Shown: piece after piece, positions 42,588 to 51,054 of the stretch
Numbering within the stretch: the first letter of the stretch is position 1
How the letters are laid out: every line of letters starts with the position of its first letter
From: Vicinamibacteria bacterium
GTDB taxonomy: Bacteria > Acidobacteriota > Vicinamibacteria > Vicinamibacterales > UBA8438
Assembly: GCA_022821235.1 (NCBI GenBank)
Contig: JAJEEA010000013.1
Coordinates: 1-52,948 of the forward strand
Direction: 5' to 3'
Length of the DNA: 52,948 nucleotides
Program-made: the position numbers and the translations under genes
The notes under the pieces: model-generated
Databases searched by the model: none
What the model was told of the DNA's origin: nothing
The model's input: the letters and a program-made list of their open reading frames with translations, nothing else

Positions 42588-43001
42588 GGGTCCACCTTCC
42601 AGGTCTGAAGCGATCCGAGGTTCGGTCCCTCGTCGAGCCTGTCTATACAAAGGGCGCCTTGCAGCCCCGCCGGTGCCGTCGCCGGTCTCGACGCGGCGTG
42701 GCTCGGCCGAATCGGTTCGTGAATTATATGACCGGCCGTGCGTCCGCTCACCGGATGCCGCCGCCACGTGGCAAGATCGCCCCGCCTTTGGCGACAGCCG
42801 CGCGGGGCGATGCCGCGCGCTCGCACGACGCCGGGTTGGACGGTCGGCAGAACTGCCGCGCGAGCGCCGGTCAGTCCAGCCGGTACGCCAGAAGCTCGCG
42901 GGCGTGGCCGCCGCCGCTGACGGCGACGACGATGTACCGCGCCCCGTCGTGCATGGAAGCGGGTCCGGGGCCCCAAGCGTCCGTTCGATCAGAGGAGTGG
43001 C
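42588..43001. other. 414-bp divergent intergenic region
   Basis: It separates the quinoprotein gene (minus) from the outer-membrane protein gene (plus). It has two AT-richer spots that may be -10 elements: TGTATAGAC reading minus near 42640-42650 and GAATTATATGA reading plus near 42720-42731. No matching -35 boxes are convincing. No gene or REP-like element is seen. Confidence 0.5.
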
Positions 43002-44456
43002 ATGAGAGTGGCGAGAGGAGCGAGAGGACTGCTGCTGGTTTGCGCGCTGGCGGCGCCGGTCGGTGCGGCCTGGGCCCAGGAGCCGGACGCGGCCCCGGGA
43101 CGGGACGGTGCACGGGTCCTGGTGTTGCGGGAGCAGCTCGCCCCGTTCGCCGGGCCGGCGCGGCGCATCCTCGGCGGCGACTGGGATCGGTTCCGCAGCA
43201 CCCTCGACGCGCTGGCGGCTCAGGAGGCGCGGCAGCGCGGCCTCGTCGGCGAGGTCGACTTCAGCTTCAGCGCCGACGAGACCGGCGACTTCAGCGGCGG
43301 TCCGGGCAACGAGACGTTCTTCGGCCTGCGCGCCGGCGCCCGGCTCGGCGGGGGCGGCTACCGGTCGCGGGTGCGGCTGCTCGGCGACATGCGGGCCCTC
43401 ATCCACGACGACGTCTTCGAGCAGGACTTCAGCCGGGTGCGGCTCGGCTACGACCACCGGTCCACCGACCACCTCGGGGCGTTCGCGTTCATCGAGCGCT
43501 ACTCGGACGACGCCATGAGCATCACCTCGCGCTACGAGATCGGGGGCGGGGTGAGCTTCGGGGTCGACCTGGGGCCGCGGCTCGACGACGAGGCGGGGAC
43601 CCGGGCCCTCGCCCACCTCGCGGCCGCCGGCCCCGGCGGCTTCCGCTGCGGTGTCGAGCGGCTGCGGGCCGGCTTCGACCCCGCGGGGGGGGACGCGCCG
43701 CCGTCCGCCTGCGTTCCCCTGGGCACGGCGCCCGCCGCCTCCCCGGTCGCCGCGGACGGCGGGAACTACCCGGCGGCCGTTGCCCCCACGGTCATCGGCG
43801 GGCGTGGGAACGGCGCGGCGGCGGTCGGCGCTCCGGCGTACCAGCCGGCGGCCGACGACCCCAGGCCCGATCCCGCCGTCTTCGACGGCCTCCTCGACGT
43901 GGTGGGCCCGCTCGCGCGGGGGCTCGGGGCCCGGCAGGCGATGGTGTCGCTGTCGCTGGGGGTGGGGGTCTTCTCCGAGTTCGAGAACGCCCTGATCGAG
44001 ACCCCGGTCTCCCGGCTCGGTCTCCCGCCCGGCGATCCCGCCGCCGCGATTGTCGACCTGCCGACCCGCTACCTCCGCGTCCCGGGGCGGCACCGCTACC
44101 GGTTCCTGCTGTGGCCGACCATCGCCATGCGGCCGTTGTCGTCCCTCTCGATCGAGTTCATCCCGTCCTTCAAGCTGCCCATCAGCTCTCCCCGCCGCCT
44201 CCCCGACGGCCTGCTCGCCTACCGCATGGACTGGTTCGCGCGCATCGACTGGCGGCCCCGCCGCGACGACAGCCTCGCCGGCCGGACGAAGCTGTTCGTG
44301 AAGTTCGACTACTACAAGAACCCGGGGCCGCCGGTGGTCGCGGAGGCGCTCTCGCCCGAGGCGGCCCTCGAGCCGCTGTTCTACCACCGCACCGGCGCGT
44401 CGAAGAAGCACCGCTTCGTCTCGCTGGGGCTCTCGCTCGACCTGGGTGCCCCCTGA
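43002..44456 (+). CDS. Outer-membrane beta-barrel protein of unknown function
   Basis: A 484-residue protein with a signal peptide (ARGLLLVCALAAPVGAAWAQ). Alternating amphipathic strands include FGLRAGARLGGGGYRSRVRLLGDMRALIHDDVF, MSITSRYEIGGGVSFGVDLG, YRFLLWPTIAMRPLSSLSIEFIPSFKLPI and a final strand, HRFVSLGLSLDLGAP. This resembles DUF481-like or porin-type barrels. A central Pro/Ala-rich insert (~220-290) may be a surface loop. ATG 43002 has GAGGAG upstream. It has no obvious operon partner. Confidence 0.78.
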   Translation: MRVARGARGLLLVCALAAPVGAAWAQEPDAAPGRDGARVLVLREQLAPFAGPARRILGGDWDRFRSTLDALAAQEARQRGLVGEVDFSFSADETGDFSGGPGNETFFGLRAGARLGGGGYRSRVRLLGDMRALIHDDVFEQDFSRVRLGYDHRSTDHLGAFAFIERYSDDAMSITSRYEIGGGVSFGVDLGPRLDDEAGTRALAHLAAAGPGGFRCGVERLRAGFDPAGGDAPPSACVPLGTAPAASPVAADGGNYPAAVAPTVIGGRGNGAAAVGAPAYQPAADDPRPDPAVFDGLLDVVGPLARGLGARQAMVSLSLGVGVFSEFENALIETPVSRLGLPPGDPAAAIVDLPTRYLRVPGRHRYRFLLWPTIAMRPLSSLSIEFIPSFKLPISSPRRLPDGLLAYRMDWFARIDWRPRRDDSLAGRTKLFVKFDYYKNPGPPVVAEALSPEAALEPLFYHRTGASKKHRFVSLGLSLDLGAP

Positions 44457-44480
44457 CCCGGTCCCCGATGCGCCACGGTT

Positions 44481-44625
44481 CCTTCAGCCCGCGGGCGGGC
44501 GCGCCGGTGCGGCGCGGCGGGAAGACGCCGTCCGCAGGGTCACCTCAGCGCGCGGCCGGGCGCGCCGACATCGCCACCAGCACCCAGGGGCTCGTCGAGG
44601 TCCCCTCAGCCCCCGGGCGGGCACG
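44481..44625. repeat. Three degenerate repeats, spacing about 60-65 bp
   Basis: TCAGCCCGCGGGCGGGCGCG, TCAGCGCGCGGCCGGGCGCG and TCAGCCCCCGGGCGGGCACG begin near 44482, 44545 and 44607. Each is preceded by TTCC, ACC or CCC and followed by GCC/GTC and CG-rich sequence. Confidence 0.65.
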
Positions 44626-44756
44626 TCTGCGCACGCGACCGGCGTGATCCGCGTCGTTCCGTCGCGCCCCGCGGTCACCTCCGGCCGACTGGCTCCCTCG
44701 TCTCTTCCTGTCCGTTCGGCGCCCGATTCCGGGGCCGCGCGGGCCCCGTTGCGGAC

Positions 44757-44765
44757 TGTTATGAT
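44757..44765 (+). promoter_or_regulatory. Extended -10 promoter of the cyclase gene
   Basis: TGTTATGAT is a TG-n-TATGAT extended -10 box, about 60 bp upstream of the ATG at 44826, in a locally AT-richer stretch. No good -35 box is needed or seen. Confidence 0.45.
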
Positions 44766-44825
44766 GAACCCCGTTCCACCACTCGGGATGGTGAAGACCT
44801 GTCGCAACCGCAGAAAGGAAGATCC

Positions 44826-45911
44826 ATGGCCTCTTCGAGACGACGGTTCCTGACGACGTTGACGACGGCGGCGGCCGGCGGCGCGGCCCTCGGTGGGCGC
44901 GCGGGCGCGTGGAGCGGACCCGCGGGCCGTCCGGCCGCACCGGACAGCTTCTCGCCGTCCGAGCTGCTGGAACGCCACATGACCCGGCCCGTCGCGGCAG
45001 GCGCTCCCGGCTCGGCCGCCTCCGCCCAGGCCGACCCCCGGATGCCGACGGCCGAGGAGGTGCAGTCGTGGTACACCGACCGCCGCAACTGGGGGCGGTG
45101 GGGCGACGACGACGAGAAGGGCGCCATCAACCTCATCACCGACGAGAAGAGCGCGGCCGCGGCCCGGCTCGTGCGGTCGGGGCGGAAGGTCTCGGCGAGC
45201 CGCGTCTTCGAGCCCTCGCAGCAGTTCATCCGCAAGAGCCCGCGCGAGGGCGGCGGGGGCGCGGTGTCCGACTACTACGGCTTCATCTACCACGGGCAGA
45301 CCGTGACCCACATCGACGCCCTGTGCCACATGTGGGAGAGCGACGGCATGTGGCAGGGCCGCGACCCCGACGTGGAGGTGACCACCCAGGGGGCGTTCTT
45401 CGGGGCCATCGACGCGTGGTCGGACGGCATCATCACCAAGGGGGTGCTGCTCGACGTGCCGCGCCACCGCGGCGAGCCCCACGTGACCCCCGGCAACCCC
45501 GTGCAGGGCTGGGAGCTCGAGGAGATCGCCGCCGCCCAGGGGGTCGAGGTCGAGCCCGGCGACGCCCTGCTCGTCTACAGCGGCAAGGACTCGTTCGTCC
45601 GGGCCGGCGGCGAGTACGGGGGCGGCGACCGGCCGGGGCTCGGCGTGACCTGCGCCAAGTTCATCCGCGACCACGACGTGGCCCTGCTCGGCTGGGACAT
45701 GATGGACGCGCGGCCCGACCCCTACGGCCTCACGTTCCCCGTCCACGGCGTCCTGTTCAACTACGGCGTGGCCCTGCTCGACAACGCGCTGCTCGAGCCG
45801 CTGGCCGAGGCGTGCGCCGAGGAGGGGCGTTACGCCTTCATGTTCATGGCCCTGCCCCTGAAGGTCGCGCGGGGCACCGGCAGCCCCGCCAACCCCATCG
45901 CGATGTTCTGA
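44826..45911 (+). CDS. Tat-exported cyclase family protein (kynurenine formamidase-like fold)
   Basis: A 361-residue protein. The N-terminus SSRRRFLTTLTTAAAGGAALGG is a Tat signal. The cyclase-family metal motif is YHGQTVTHIDALCHMW (H-x-x-x-H-x-D-x-x-x-H type), with later DALLVYSGKDSF, VALLGWDMMDARPDP and VHGVLFNYGVALLDN. It is preceded by GAIN-type sequence WGDDDEKGAINLITDEK, typical of the subgroup annotated cyclase in Acidobacteriota. It is a manganese or zinc hydrolase acting on an unknown amide or lactone. ATG 44826 has AAGGAAG upstream. A hairpin terminator follows. Confidence 0.9.
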   Translation: MASSRRRFLTTLTTAAAGGAALGGRAGAWSGPAGRPAAPDSFSPSELLERHMTRPVAAGAPGSAASAQADPRMPTAEEVQSWYTDRRNWGRWGDDDEKGAINLITDEKSAAAARLVRSGRKVSASRVFEPSQQFIRKSPREGGGGAVSDYYGFIYHGQTVTHIDALCHMWESDGMWQGRDPDVEVTTQGAFFGAIDAWSDGIITKGVLLDVPRHRGEPHVTPGNPVQGWELEEIAAAQGVEVEPGDALLVYSGKDSFVRAGGEYGGGDRPGLGVTCAKFIRDHDVALLGWDMMDARPDPYGLTFPVHGVLFNYGVALLDNALLEPLAEACAEEGRYAFMFMALPLKVARGTGSPANPIAMF

Positions 45912-45930
45912 TCGCGCATCGATGCTTGTC

Positions 45931-45965
45931 GCGCGCCCTCGGTCGCCGCACGGCCGAGGGCGCGC
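45931..45965. terminator. Perfect 12-bp hairpin after the cyclase gene
   Basis: GCGCGCCCTCGG (45931-45942) pairs exactly with CCGAGGGCGCGC (45954-45965) over an 11-nt loop, 20 bp beyond the stop. There is no U-tract, so it is a GC-type terminator or a bidirectional barrier between the converging genes. Confidence 0.65.
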
Positions 45966-46029
45966 GCGTAACCCGGGAACAACCGTCTCGCTGAAGGGGT
46001 CCGGCCTTCGAGGTTCCCCGCTCGCCCTG

Positions 46030-46515
46030 TCAGGTGACCTTGCTGCGGAGCCGCCGGCGGGGCAGCCAGCGGCCGACCTGCGAGACGTACGTCGCGTATT
46101 CGTCGCCGAACTCCCGCCTCAGCCGCGGCTCCTCGTAGAGCCGCACGAACAGGGTGAAGAAGACGAACAGCGCGACCGCGTAGGCGAGAAGGACGGCCGC
46201 TCCGAACAGGGTGGCCCAACCGACGACCACGCTCAGCGACGCGACGTACATTGGATTCCGTGTGTAGCGGTAAAACCCCCGTATCACAAGGCGTTTCGGC
46301 GCATCGATGGGTGCGGGGGTTCCACTCCCATACACCGCGAAGTCCCACGCGGAGCGCAGATACAGAACGATGCCGAGCGCGAAGAGGGGCAGGGCCAATC
46401 CGAGCGTGGCGCCGTTGGCGGCCGTTCGATCTCCGGCGAGGACGATCGGAAGGAGAACCGCAAAGGTGCCGGGCATCGCCACCGTGAACACGGCGGTCTT
46501 CAGGAACAGCTTCAC
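46030..46515 (-). CDS. Isoprenylcysteine carboxyl methyltransferase-like membrane protein
   Basis: A 161-residue protein with four hydrophobic segments, including AVFTVAMPGTFAVLLPIVLAG and LGLALPLFALGIVLYLRSAWDF. The family signature follows: GFYRYTRNPMYVASLSVVVGW and YEEPRLRREFGDEYATYVSQVGRWLP. These conserved R-x-x-RNPxY and E-P-x-L-x-x-x-FG-x-x-Y blocks define ICMT/PEMT-type integral-membrane methyltransferases that use SAM on lipophilic substrates. It is complete, with the start at 46515. It lies between convergent and co-oriented genes without an evident operon. Confidence 0.9.
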   Translation of the reverse strand: MKLFLKTAVFTVAMPGTFAVLLPIVLAGDRTAANGATLGLALPLFALGIVLYLRSAWDFAVYGSGTPAPIDAPKRLVIRGFYRYTRNPMYVASLSVVVGWATLFGAAVLLAYAVALFVFFTLFVRLYEEPRLRREFGDEYATYVSQVGRWLPRRRLRSKVT

Positions 46516-46623
46516 GTTGTCACCCTGCAGGGTCCTCGCACGGGCCGCGGGACCCGAAAGGGATCGACACCTGCCCCGCGACCTCGCCGGTCGAAGACAG
46601 CGCGGCCTCTTGCCGCGGGGCTC

Positions 46624-47703
46624 CTAGCCCTCACCGACGGGCACGAACGACAGGAAGCGCCGCGGGTTGTCGACGAGCATCTGGTGGATGGCCTCCTCGG
46701 GCACCCCCGCGTAGCGCAGCTTGGGCACGAACTGCATCAGCACCGACGACCAGCCGTGGCCGTAGTACCGCTTGAACTGGCGGACGTTGCCCTGGTCGGA
46801 CGACAGCAGGACGTGGTCGATCAACCCCGCCTCGAGCAGGTCCTGCACCATCCGCACCTTGTCGGCGGCGGGGATGTCGGACCGGCTCATCTCGTGGCCG
46901 AGGGTGTCGAGGCCGATGAACGCGCCGCGGCGCGCGACCTCGCGGTGGGTCGCGAGGGGGTCGTGCTCGGGCCGGATGGTGGCCATGTGGCCGATGACCA
47001 CGCGGGAGAGGTCGACGCCGGCGCCCTCGATGACGTCCATCTGCTCCATCGCGCAGCTCGGGCAGCTCTCGTGCGGGGTGTGGGTGAAGATGGGGATGCC
47101 CGTCCGCAGGTGGGCGCGGGCGACGGCGCGGTGCACCTTGCGCTCGTCGGGGCGCATCTCGAGCGACGAGGCGATCTCGCCGAAGGCGCCCCAGCGCTGG
47201 GCGGCGGCGTCGGCCACCAGCTCCTCGACCAGCTCGTCCTCCGACATCTCGGCCACCCGCACCGGGTAGACGGCGAAGCCGATGTCCTCGAAGTAGCCGC
47301 CGGCCATCACGATGCGGACCTCGCTCTGGTCGGCGATGGCGTTCAGGTGGTCGACCTGCTCGGGCGTCCGCCGGCCGGTGGCGGCGTCGACGATGCAGCC
47401 GAGCCCGTCGAAGGCGCAGGCGCGCAGCTCCTCGACCGCGAGCTCGACGTCGCCCCGGCCGACGTGCTCGTGGAAGAGGGTGGCGCCGTCGGCCAGGTCC
47501 TCGGGGGCCATGTCGCCCTGCAGGGTCCGGATGATTGCGCCCTCCGGGAAGTCGGGCGGGGCCACGCTCGAGAAGGTCTGCTGGGCCCGGGCGGGGACCC
47601 CGCCGGCCGCGGCGGCGAGGCCGGCGCCGGCGGCGGTGCCGAGCAGGCGCAGCGCCTCGCGCCGCGAGTAGTCGCTTCGGTTCGGATGCTTCGGGTCGGT
47701 CAT
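46624..47703 (-). CDS. Tat-exported phosphotriesterase-family metallohydrolase
   Basis: A 359-residue protein. The N-terminus YSRREALRLLGTAAGAGLAAAAGG is a Tat signal. The amidohydrolase/PTE metal ligands appear in order: FHEHVG (HxH pair), GEIASSLE (Glu at the bridging position, as in E. coli Php rather than a carboxylated Lys), FTHTPHES, IGHMATI and LLSSDQG (Asp). It ends with IHQMLVDNPRRFLSF, the usual PTE C-terminus. It probably hydrolyses lactones or esters; true phosphotriesterase activity is not implied. ATG 47703 gives MTDPKHPNRSDYSRRE. Confidence 0.9.
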   Translation of the reverse strand: MTDPKHPNRSDYSRREALRLLGTAAGAGLAAAAGGVPARAQQTFSSVAPPDFPEGAIIRTLQGDMAPEDLADGATLFHEHVGRGDVELAVEELRACAFDGLGCIVDAATGRRTPEQVDHLNAIADQSEVRIVMAGGYFEDIGFAVYPVRVAEMSEDELVEELVADAAAQRWGAFGEIASSLEMRPDERKVHRAVARAHLRTGIPIFTHTPHESCPSCAMEQMDVIEGAGVDLSRVVIGHMATIRPEHDPLATHREVARRGAFIGLDTLGHEMSRSDIPAADKVRMVQDLLEAGLIDHVLLSSDQGNVRQFKRYYGHGWSSVLMQFVPKLRYAGVPEEAIHQMLVDNPRRFLSFVPVGEG

Positions 47704-48188
47704 GGCGTTCTCCGTGTTCGTGGTCTGCCGCCCGTCGTGGGAATCAGGCGGGACCTGTCGTCGGTCCGGGCGGTCTGCCGCCCGCCATGCGGAAGGGGCG
47801 GCAATGCGGTGCACAGGGTACTACGGCCGTTCCCGGCGCGGACGACCGCCGCAGGATACAATGCGGACCCGGGAGCCCCGGTGAGGCCGGCCGCGTGCAA
47901 CCGGCGACGACGGCGCCTGGCGGGTACTGCGACGGACTGCAGGGACCCCGTCGACGTGATGACATCCGTGGGGCCGGGTTGTCCACGCGGGAGTCGCCAG
48001 TCGAACAGGTAGTGCGACTCGGGAACCAGTCGGTCATCGAAGGAGCGACGCGGTCCGCGCGGGGTGCGCCGGCCGAATGCCACGGGCCTGCCCGGCGGCT
48101 CCCGGCGCAATCTGAAGTCGTCAGGTTCCGGTCGGTCCCGCGTGCGTCGCTGCCGCGGATCTGATCTGCCCACGAGGAGGTTGCCATC
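47704..48188. other. 485-bp divergent intergenic region
   Basis: No gene is seen. TACTACGGCCGTTCCCGG near 47818 weakly resembles the hairpin core of the REP-like family, and a lone TACAAT (47857-47862) could be a -10 box. Neither is convincing. Confidence 0.45.
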
Positions 48189-50066
48189 GTGAAGCGCAGC
48201 ATGCGGTCGGCCGTGGTTCTGAGCGTTGCGGGGGCGATCTGGCTCGCCGGCGCCGGCGGGGTCGGCGTGTCCGCCCAGGGAAGCGGAGAGCAGGCGGCCG
48301 CCGCGTCCGACGCCGGCGACTGGCCCATGTACCGGGGCGACCCCGCCGGGACGGGGTTCTCCTCCCTGGACGGGATCACCGCCGCCAACGTCGCCGATCT
48401 CGCCGAGGCGTGGACCTACTCGCTCCTGGCGGAGGACGACAGCGCGCGCGGGCCGAACTCGCAGGCCACGCCCATCGTCGTCGACGGCGTCATGTACGTG
48501 CCCGCCGCCGACCGCGTCGTCGCCCTCGACGCGGCGACCGGCCGCGAGATCTGGCGGCACGCCCTCGACGGGGCGCGTCCGTCGCGCCGCGGCGTGGCCT
48601 GGTGGGCCGGCGGGGACGGCGCGGACCCGCGCATCATCTTCACGACCGGCCAGCACCTGCGCGCGCTCGACGCGGCCACCGGAGCCCCGGTCGAGAGCTT
48701 CGGCGAGAGCGGCGCCGTCGACATGGTGGTGCCCTACAACTCGGTGCCCCTCGTGCACGGCGACGTGGTGGTGGTCGGCGCCAACACCCCCGCCGGCACC
48801 ATCGGCGGCATCGGCAACGCGCGCGCCTTCGACGCCCGCACCGGCGCCCCGGTGTGGGAGTTCAGCTCGGTCGCGCAGCCCGGCCAGCCCGGGCACGACA
48901 CCTGGGGCGGCGAAAGCTGGCAGGGCCGGCTCGGGGCCAACGCGTGGCCGTTCTACTTCTCCATGGACACCGAGCGCGGGCACGTGTACCTGCCGCTGGC
49001 GTCCCCCATCCCCGGCGACTACGGCGGCGACCGGCCCGGCGACAACCTCTACGGCAACTCCCTCGTCGCGGTGGACATCGCCACCGGCGAGTACCGGTGG
49101 CACTTCCAGACCATCCATCACGACCTGTGGGACGCCGACCCGCCGGCCCCGCCCGCCCTGTTCGACATCCCCCGCGACGGCGGCGCGATCGCCGCCCTCG
49201 GGGTGACCACCAAGTCGGGCTATCTCTACATCCTCGACCGCGAGACCGGCGAGCCCGTCTACGGGGTCGAGGAGCGCCCGGTGGCGGCCAGCGACGTCCC
49301 CGGCGAGGCGACCTCGCCCACCCAGCCGATACCCCTGAAGCCGGCCGGCCTGTCCAGGCTCACCTGGGACCCCGACGACCTCGTGACCGGCGAGGACACG
49401 TCGCCCGAGCATGCCGCCGCGTGCCGCGACCTCGTCGACAGCCTCGGGGAGATCTACAACGCCGGCCCGTTCACCCCGTGGGTCTACCGCGAGCCCGGCG
49501 CGCCGCTGCGGACCACCCTCTCGTTCCCCGGCGGCGTCGGCGGCGCCAACTGGGGCGGGGTGGCGGTGGACCCGGCCACCGGCTATCTCCTCGTCGTCAC
49601 CCAGGACTTCGGCGCCCTCGGCTACGTCGAGGCGGCGCCGCCGGACCATCCCGTGCCGTACCGGAAGGGCGCCCAGCGTCCCGCCAGCTTCGCGGTGCAG
49701 CTCGGCGGCGCCACCCTGCCGTGCCACCGGCCGCCGTGGGGCCGGCTGACCGCGGTCGACGCGGCCACCGGGGACGTGGCGTGGCAGGAGGTCCTCGGGG
49801 TCACCGACGGGCTGCCCGAGGGCCGGCAGGCCACCGGCCGCCTCATCCGCGCCGGCGCCATCACCACCGGCAGCGGCCTCGCGTTCGTGGCCGGCACCGA
49901 CGACGGCCGCCTGCGCGCTTTCGAGGCGGCGTCGGGCCGGGGATTGTGGGAGGCGCGGCTGCCGGCGCCGGGGAACGCCAATCCGATGACCTATCGGGGG
50001 TCGGACGGCCGCCAGTACGTGGCGGTGGCGGCCACCGACACGCTGGTGGTGTTCGCGTTGCCGTGA
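48189..50066 (+). CDS. Secreted PQQ-propeller dehydrogenase-like protein (second copy)
   Basis: A 625-residue protein. A signal peptide (to ~31) is followed by DWPMYRGDPAGTGFSSLDGITAANVADLAEAWTY, the quinoprotein glucose dehydrogenase-type start, and repeated blade motifs: VALDAATGREIWRH, AFDARTGAPVWEF, VAVDIATGEYRWHFQTIHHDLWDADPP, TAVDAATGDVAWQE and RAFEAASGRGLWEARL. HHDLWDADPP and GYLYILDRETGEPVYGVEERPVAASDVPGE are conserved in membrane-type PQQ glucose/quinate dehydrogenases, but the membrane domain is absent here. GTG 48189 has GAGGAGG 9 bases upstream. It belongs to a different subfamily from the protein at 40752. Confidence 0.85.
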   Translation: MKRSMRSAVVLSVAGAIWLAGAGGVGVSAQGSGEQAAAASDAGDWPMYRGDPAGTGFSSLDGITAANVADLAEAWTYSLLAEDDSARGPNSQATPIVVDGVMYVPAADRVVALDAATGREIWRHALDGARPSRRGVAWWAGGDGADPRIIFTTGQHLRALDAATGAPVESFGESGAVDMVVPYNSVPLVHGDVVVVGANTPAGTIGGIGNARAFDARTGAPVWEFSSVAQPGQPGHDTWGGESWQGRLGANAWPFYFSMDTERGHVYLPLASPIPGDYGGDRPGDNLYGNSLVAVDIATGEYRWHFQTIHHDLWDADPPAPPALFDIPRDGGAIAALGVTTKSGYLYILDRETGEPVYGVEERPVAASDVPGEATSPTQPIPLKPAGLSRLTWDPDDLVTGEDTSPEHAAACRDLVDSLGEIYNAGPFTPWVYREPGAPLRTTLSFPGGVGGANWGGVAVDPATGYLLVVTQDFGALGYVEAAPPDHPVPYRKGAQRPASFAVQLGGATLPCHRPPWGRLTAVDAATGDVAWQEVLGVTDGLPEGRQATGRLIRAGAITTGSGLAFVAGTDDGRLRAFEAASGRGLWEARLPAPGNANPMTYRGSDGRQYVAVAATDTLVVFALP

Positions 50067-50243
50067 GCCGGCCGGCCCGCCGGGTCGACCGGTCCGGAGA
50101 CGAGATCCGGCCAGACGCCGCGCGACATGCGGAGCGATGACCAACGTCATCGGTCTCGATGGCCGGGCGCCCGAACGAGGGCAGATCGGCGGCCGCGCGC
50201 CCGGAGGCAGCGCGCCCTGTGGACGACGAGCTCGTCCGGCGGT

Positions 50244-50390
50244 CCCCGCGCCTTCAGCGGCCGGGTGGGGCAGGCAAGCGTCGAGGAGGTCCAAGGGAAA
50301 GGGAGAGCCTGCATGGCCGAATGCGGAGCGGCGACCACCGTCACCCGCGTCTTCAGCAGCGGGATGGTGCAGGCAATCGTCGACCAGGGG
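50244..50390. repeat. Degenerate tandem duplication, period about 100 bp
   Basis: CCCGCGCCTTCAGCGGCCGG (from ~50245) recurs as CCCGCGTCTTCAGCAGCGGG (from ~50344). They are followed by TGGGGCAGGCAAGCGTCGAG and TGGTGCAGGCAATCGTCGAC respectively. Confidence 0.82.
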
Positions 50391-50503
50391 TCTGCGCCGT
50401 AGAACGGGCGCGGACTCCTGCAGGTTGGTTTGGCGCCCAGCGGAGCCGGAGCCGACGATGGGCGGGCCAGGTCCGAGGGAGGGGGGGAGAGCCTGCATGG
50501 CCG
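50303..50503 (+). repeat. Duplicated translation start of the next gene (178 bp apart)
   Basis: GGGAGAGCCTGCATGGCCGA occurs with ATG at 50319 or nearby and again with the real gene ATG at 50497. Ribosome-binding purines, ATG and the first codons (Met-Ala) have been copied. Confidence 0.8.
50386..50468 (+). repeat. REP-like element copy G (reference copy)
   Basis: A hairpin, AGGGGTCTGCGCC, GTAGAAC, GGGCGCGGACTCCT, is followed by the tail GCAGGTTGGTTTGGCGCCCA, then GCGGAGCCGGAGCCGACGAT and GGGCGGGCC. This gives the family layout: a stem-loop with GTAGAAC/GTTCTAC in the loop, then about 50 conserved bases. Confidence 0.85.
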
Positions 50504-51054
50504 ACCGTCATCGTGAACGCAGAACGCCGGTGCTCGCCGCGCTCGGCCTTGCCGCCGCCGCGATCCTCGGTGCGGACCGGGCCGCGGCCCAGGACCTCGC
50601 GCCGCCGGCCGGGATCCGGGCGGTGATCGAGGGGACCTGGGAGCTCGTCGAGTGGCACGTGGGCGACCTCGTGCTGCGGCCCCCCGAGATGGAAGGGCGG
50701 TGGATGGTGCACGACGGCCTCGTCATGGCGACGCGCCACCGCGACGGTCCCGACGACTTCGAGTCGACGGCCGGGTACGGGGAGTACCGCTGGGGTCCGA
50801 TGACGTGGACCTACGGCTACGAGCGGTCGGAGGACCTGCGCGGGCCGTCGCCCGGCGATGCCAGGTTGACGGTGACCGCGTCCGACCCCATCCGCATGAG
50901 CACCTTCCGCATCAGCCGCGAGGGCGACGTGCTCGTCCTCGACGGCGAGAGGCTGCGCTGGGAGTACGACGTGCCGGGCGGGACGTTCCTGCTGAAGACG
51001 AGCGGCGGGAGCCCGATTCGCAAGTACCGCAAGATCGCGTGGCCCGGGCCCTGA
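50497..51054 (+). CDS. Secreted lipocalin-like hypothetical protein
   Basis: A 185-residue protein with a signal peptide (LAALGLAAAAILGADRAAAQ). The beta-rich domain has IEGTWELVEWHVGDLVLRPPEMEGRWMVHDGLVMATRHR, a GTW start typical of lipocalin-like domains, and ends FLLKTSGGSPIRKYRKIAWPGP. No catalytic motif is seen. ATG 50497 has GGGGGGGAGAG upstream. The last codons are duplicated beyond the stop, and the start region is duplicated upstream, so the gene is bracketed by copies of its own ends. Confidence 0.8.
   Translation: MADRHRERRTPVLAALGLAAAAILGADRAAAQDLAPPAGIRAVIEGTWELVEWHVGDLVLRPPEMEGRWMVHDGLVMATRHRDGPDDFESTAGYGEYRWGPMTWTYGYERSEDLRGPSPGDARLTVTASDPIRMSTFRISREGDVLVLDGERLRWEYDVPGGTFLLKTSGGSPIRKYRKIAWPGP

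Larger units (their letters stand above)
44457..44825. other. 369-bp intergenic region with a three-copy repeat and a promoter
   Basis: It holds the CAGCCCGCGGGCGGGC-type repeats (44481-44625) and an extended -10 promoter (44757-44765). No gene is seen. Confidence 0.6.
50067..50496. other. 430-bp repeat-rich intergenic region
   Basis: It contains a ~100-bp-period duplication, an early copy of the start region of the next gene, and REP-like copy G. No credible gene is seen; the open frames here are made of repeat sequence. Confidence 0.65.

Noticed and set aside
45912-46029. Small gene between the cyclase and the ICMT-like gene
   Set aside because: It is only 118 bp, dominated by a perfect GC hairpin, with no ribosome-binding site followed by an open frame.
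50147-50410. Short genes in the gap before the lipocalin-like gene
   Set aside because: The frames consist of tandem repeat and REP-like sequence, and their apparent start (near 50319) is a duplicate of the downstream gene start.
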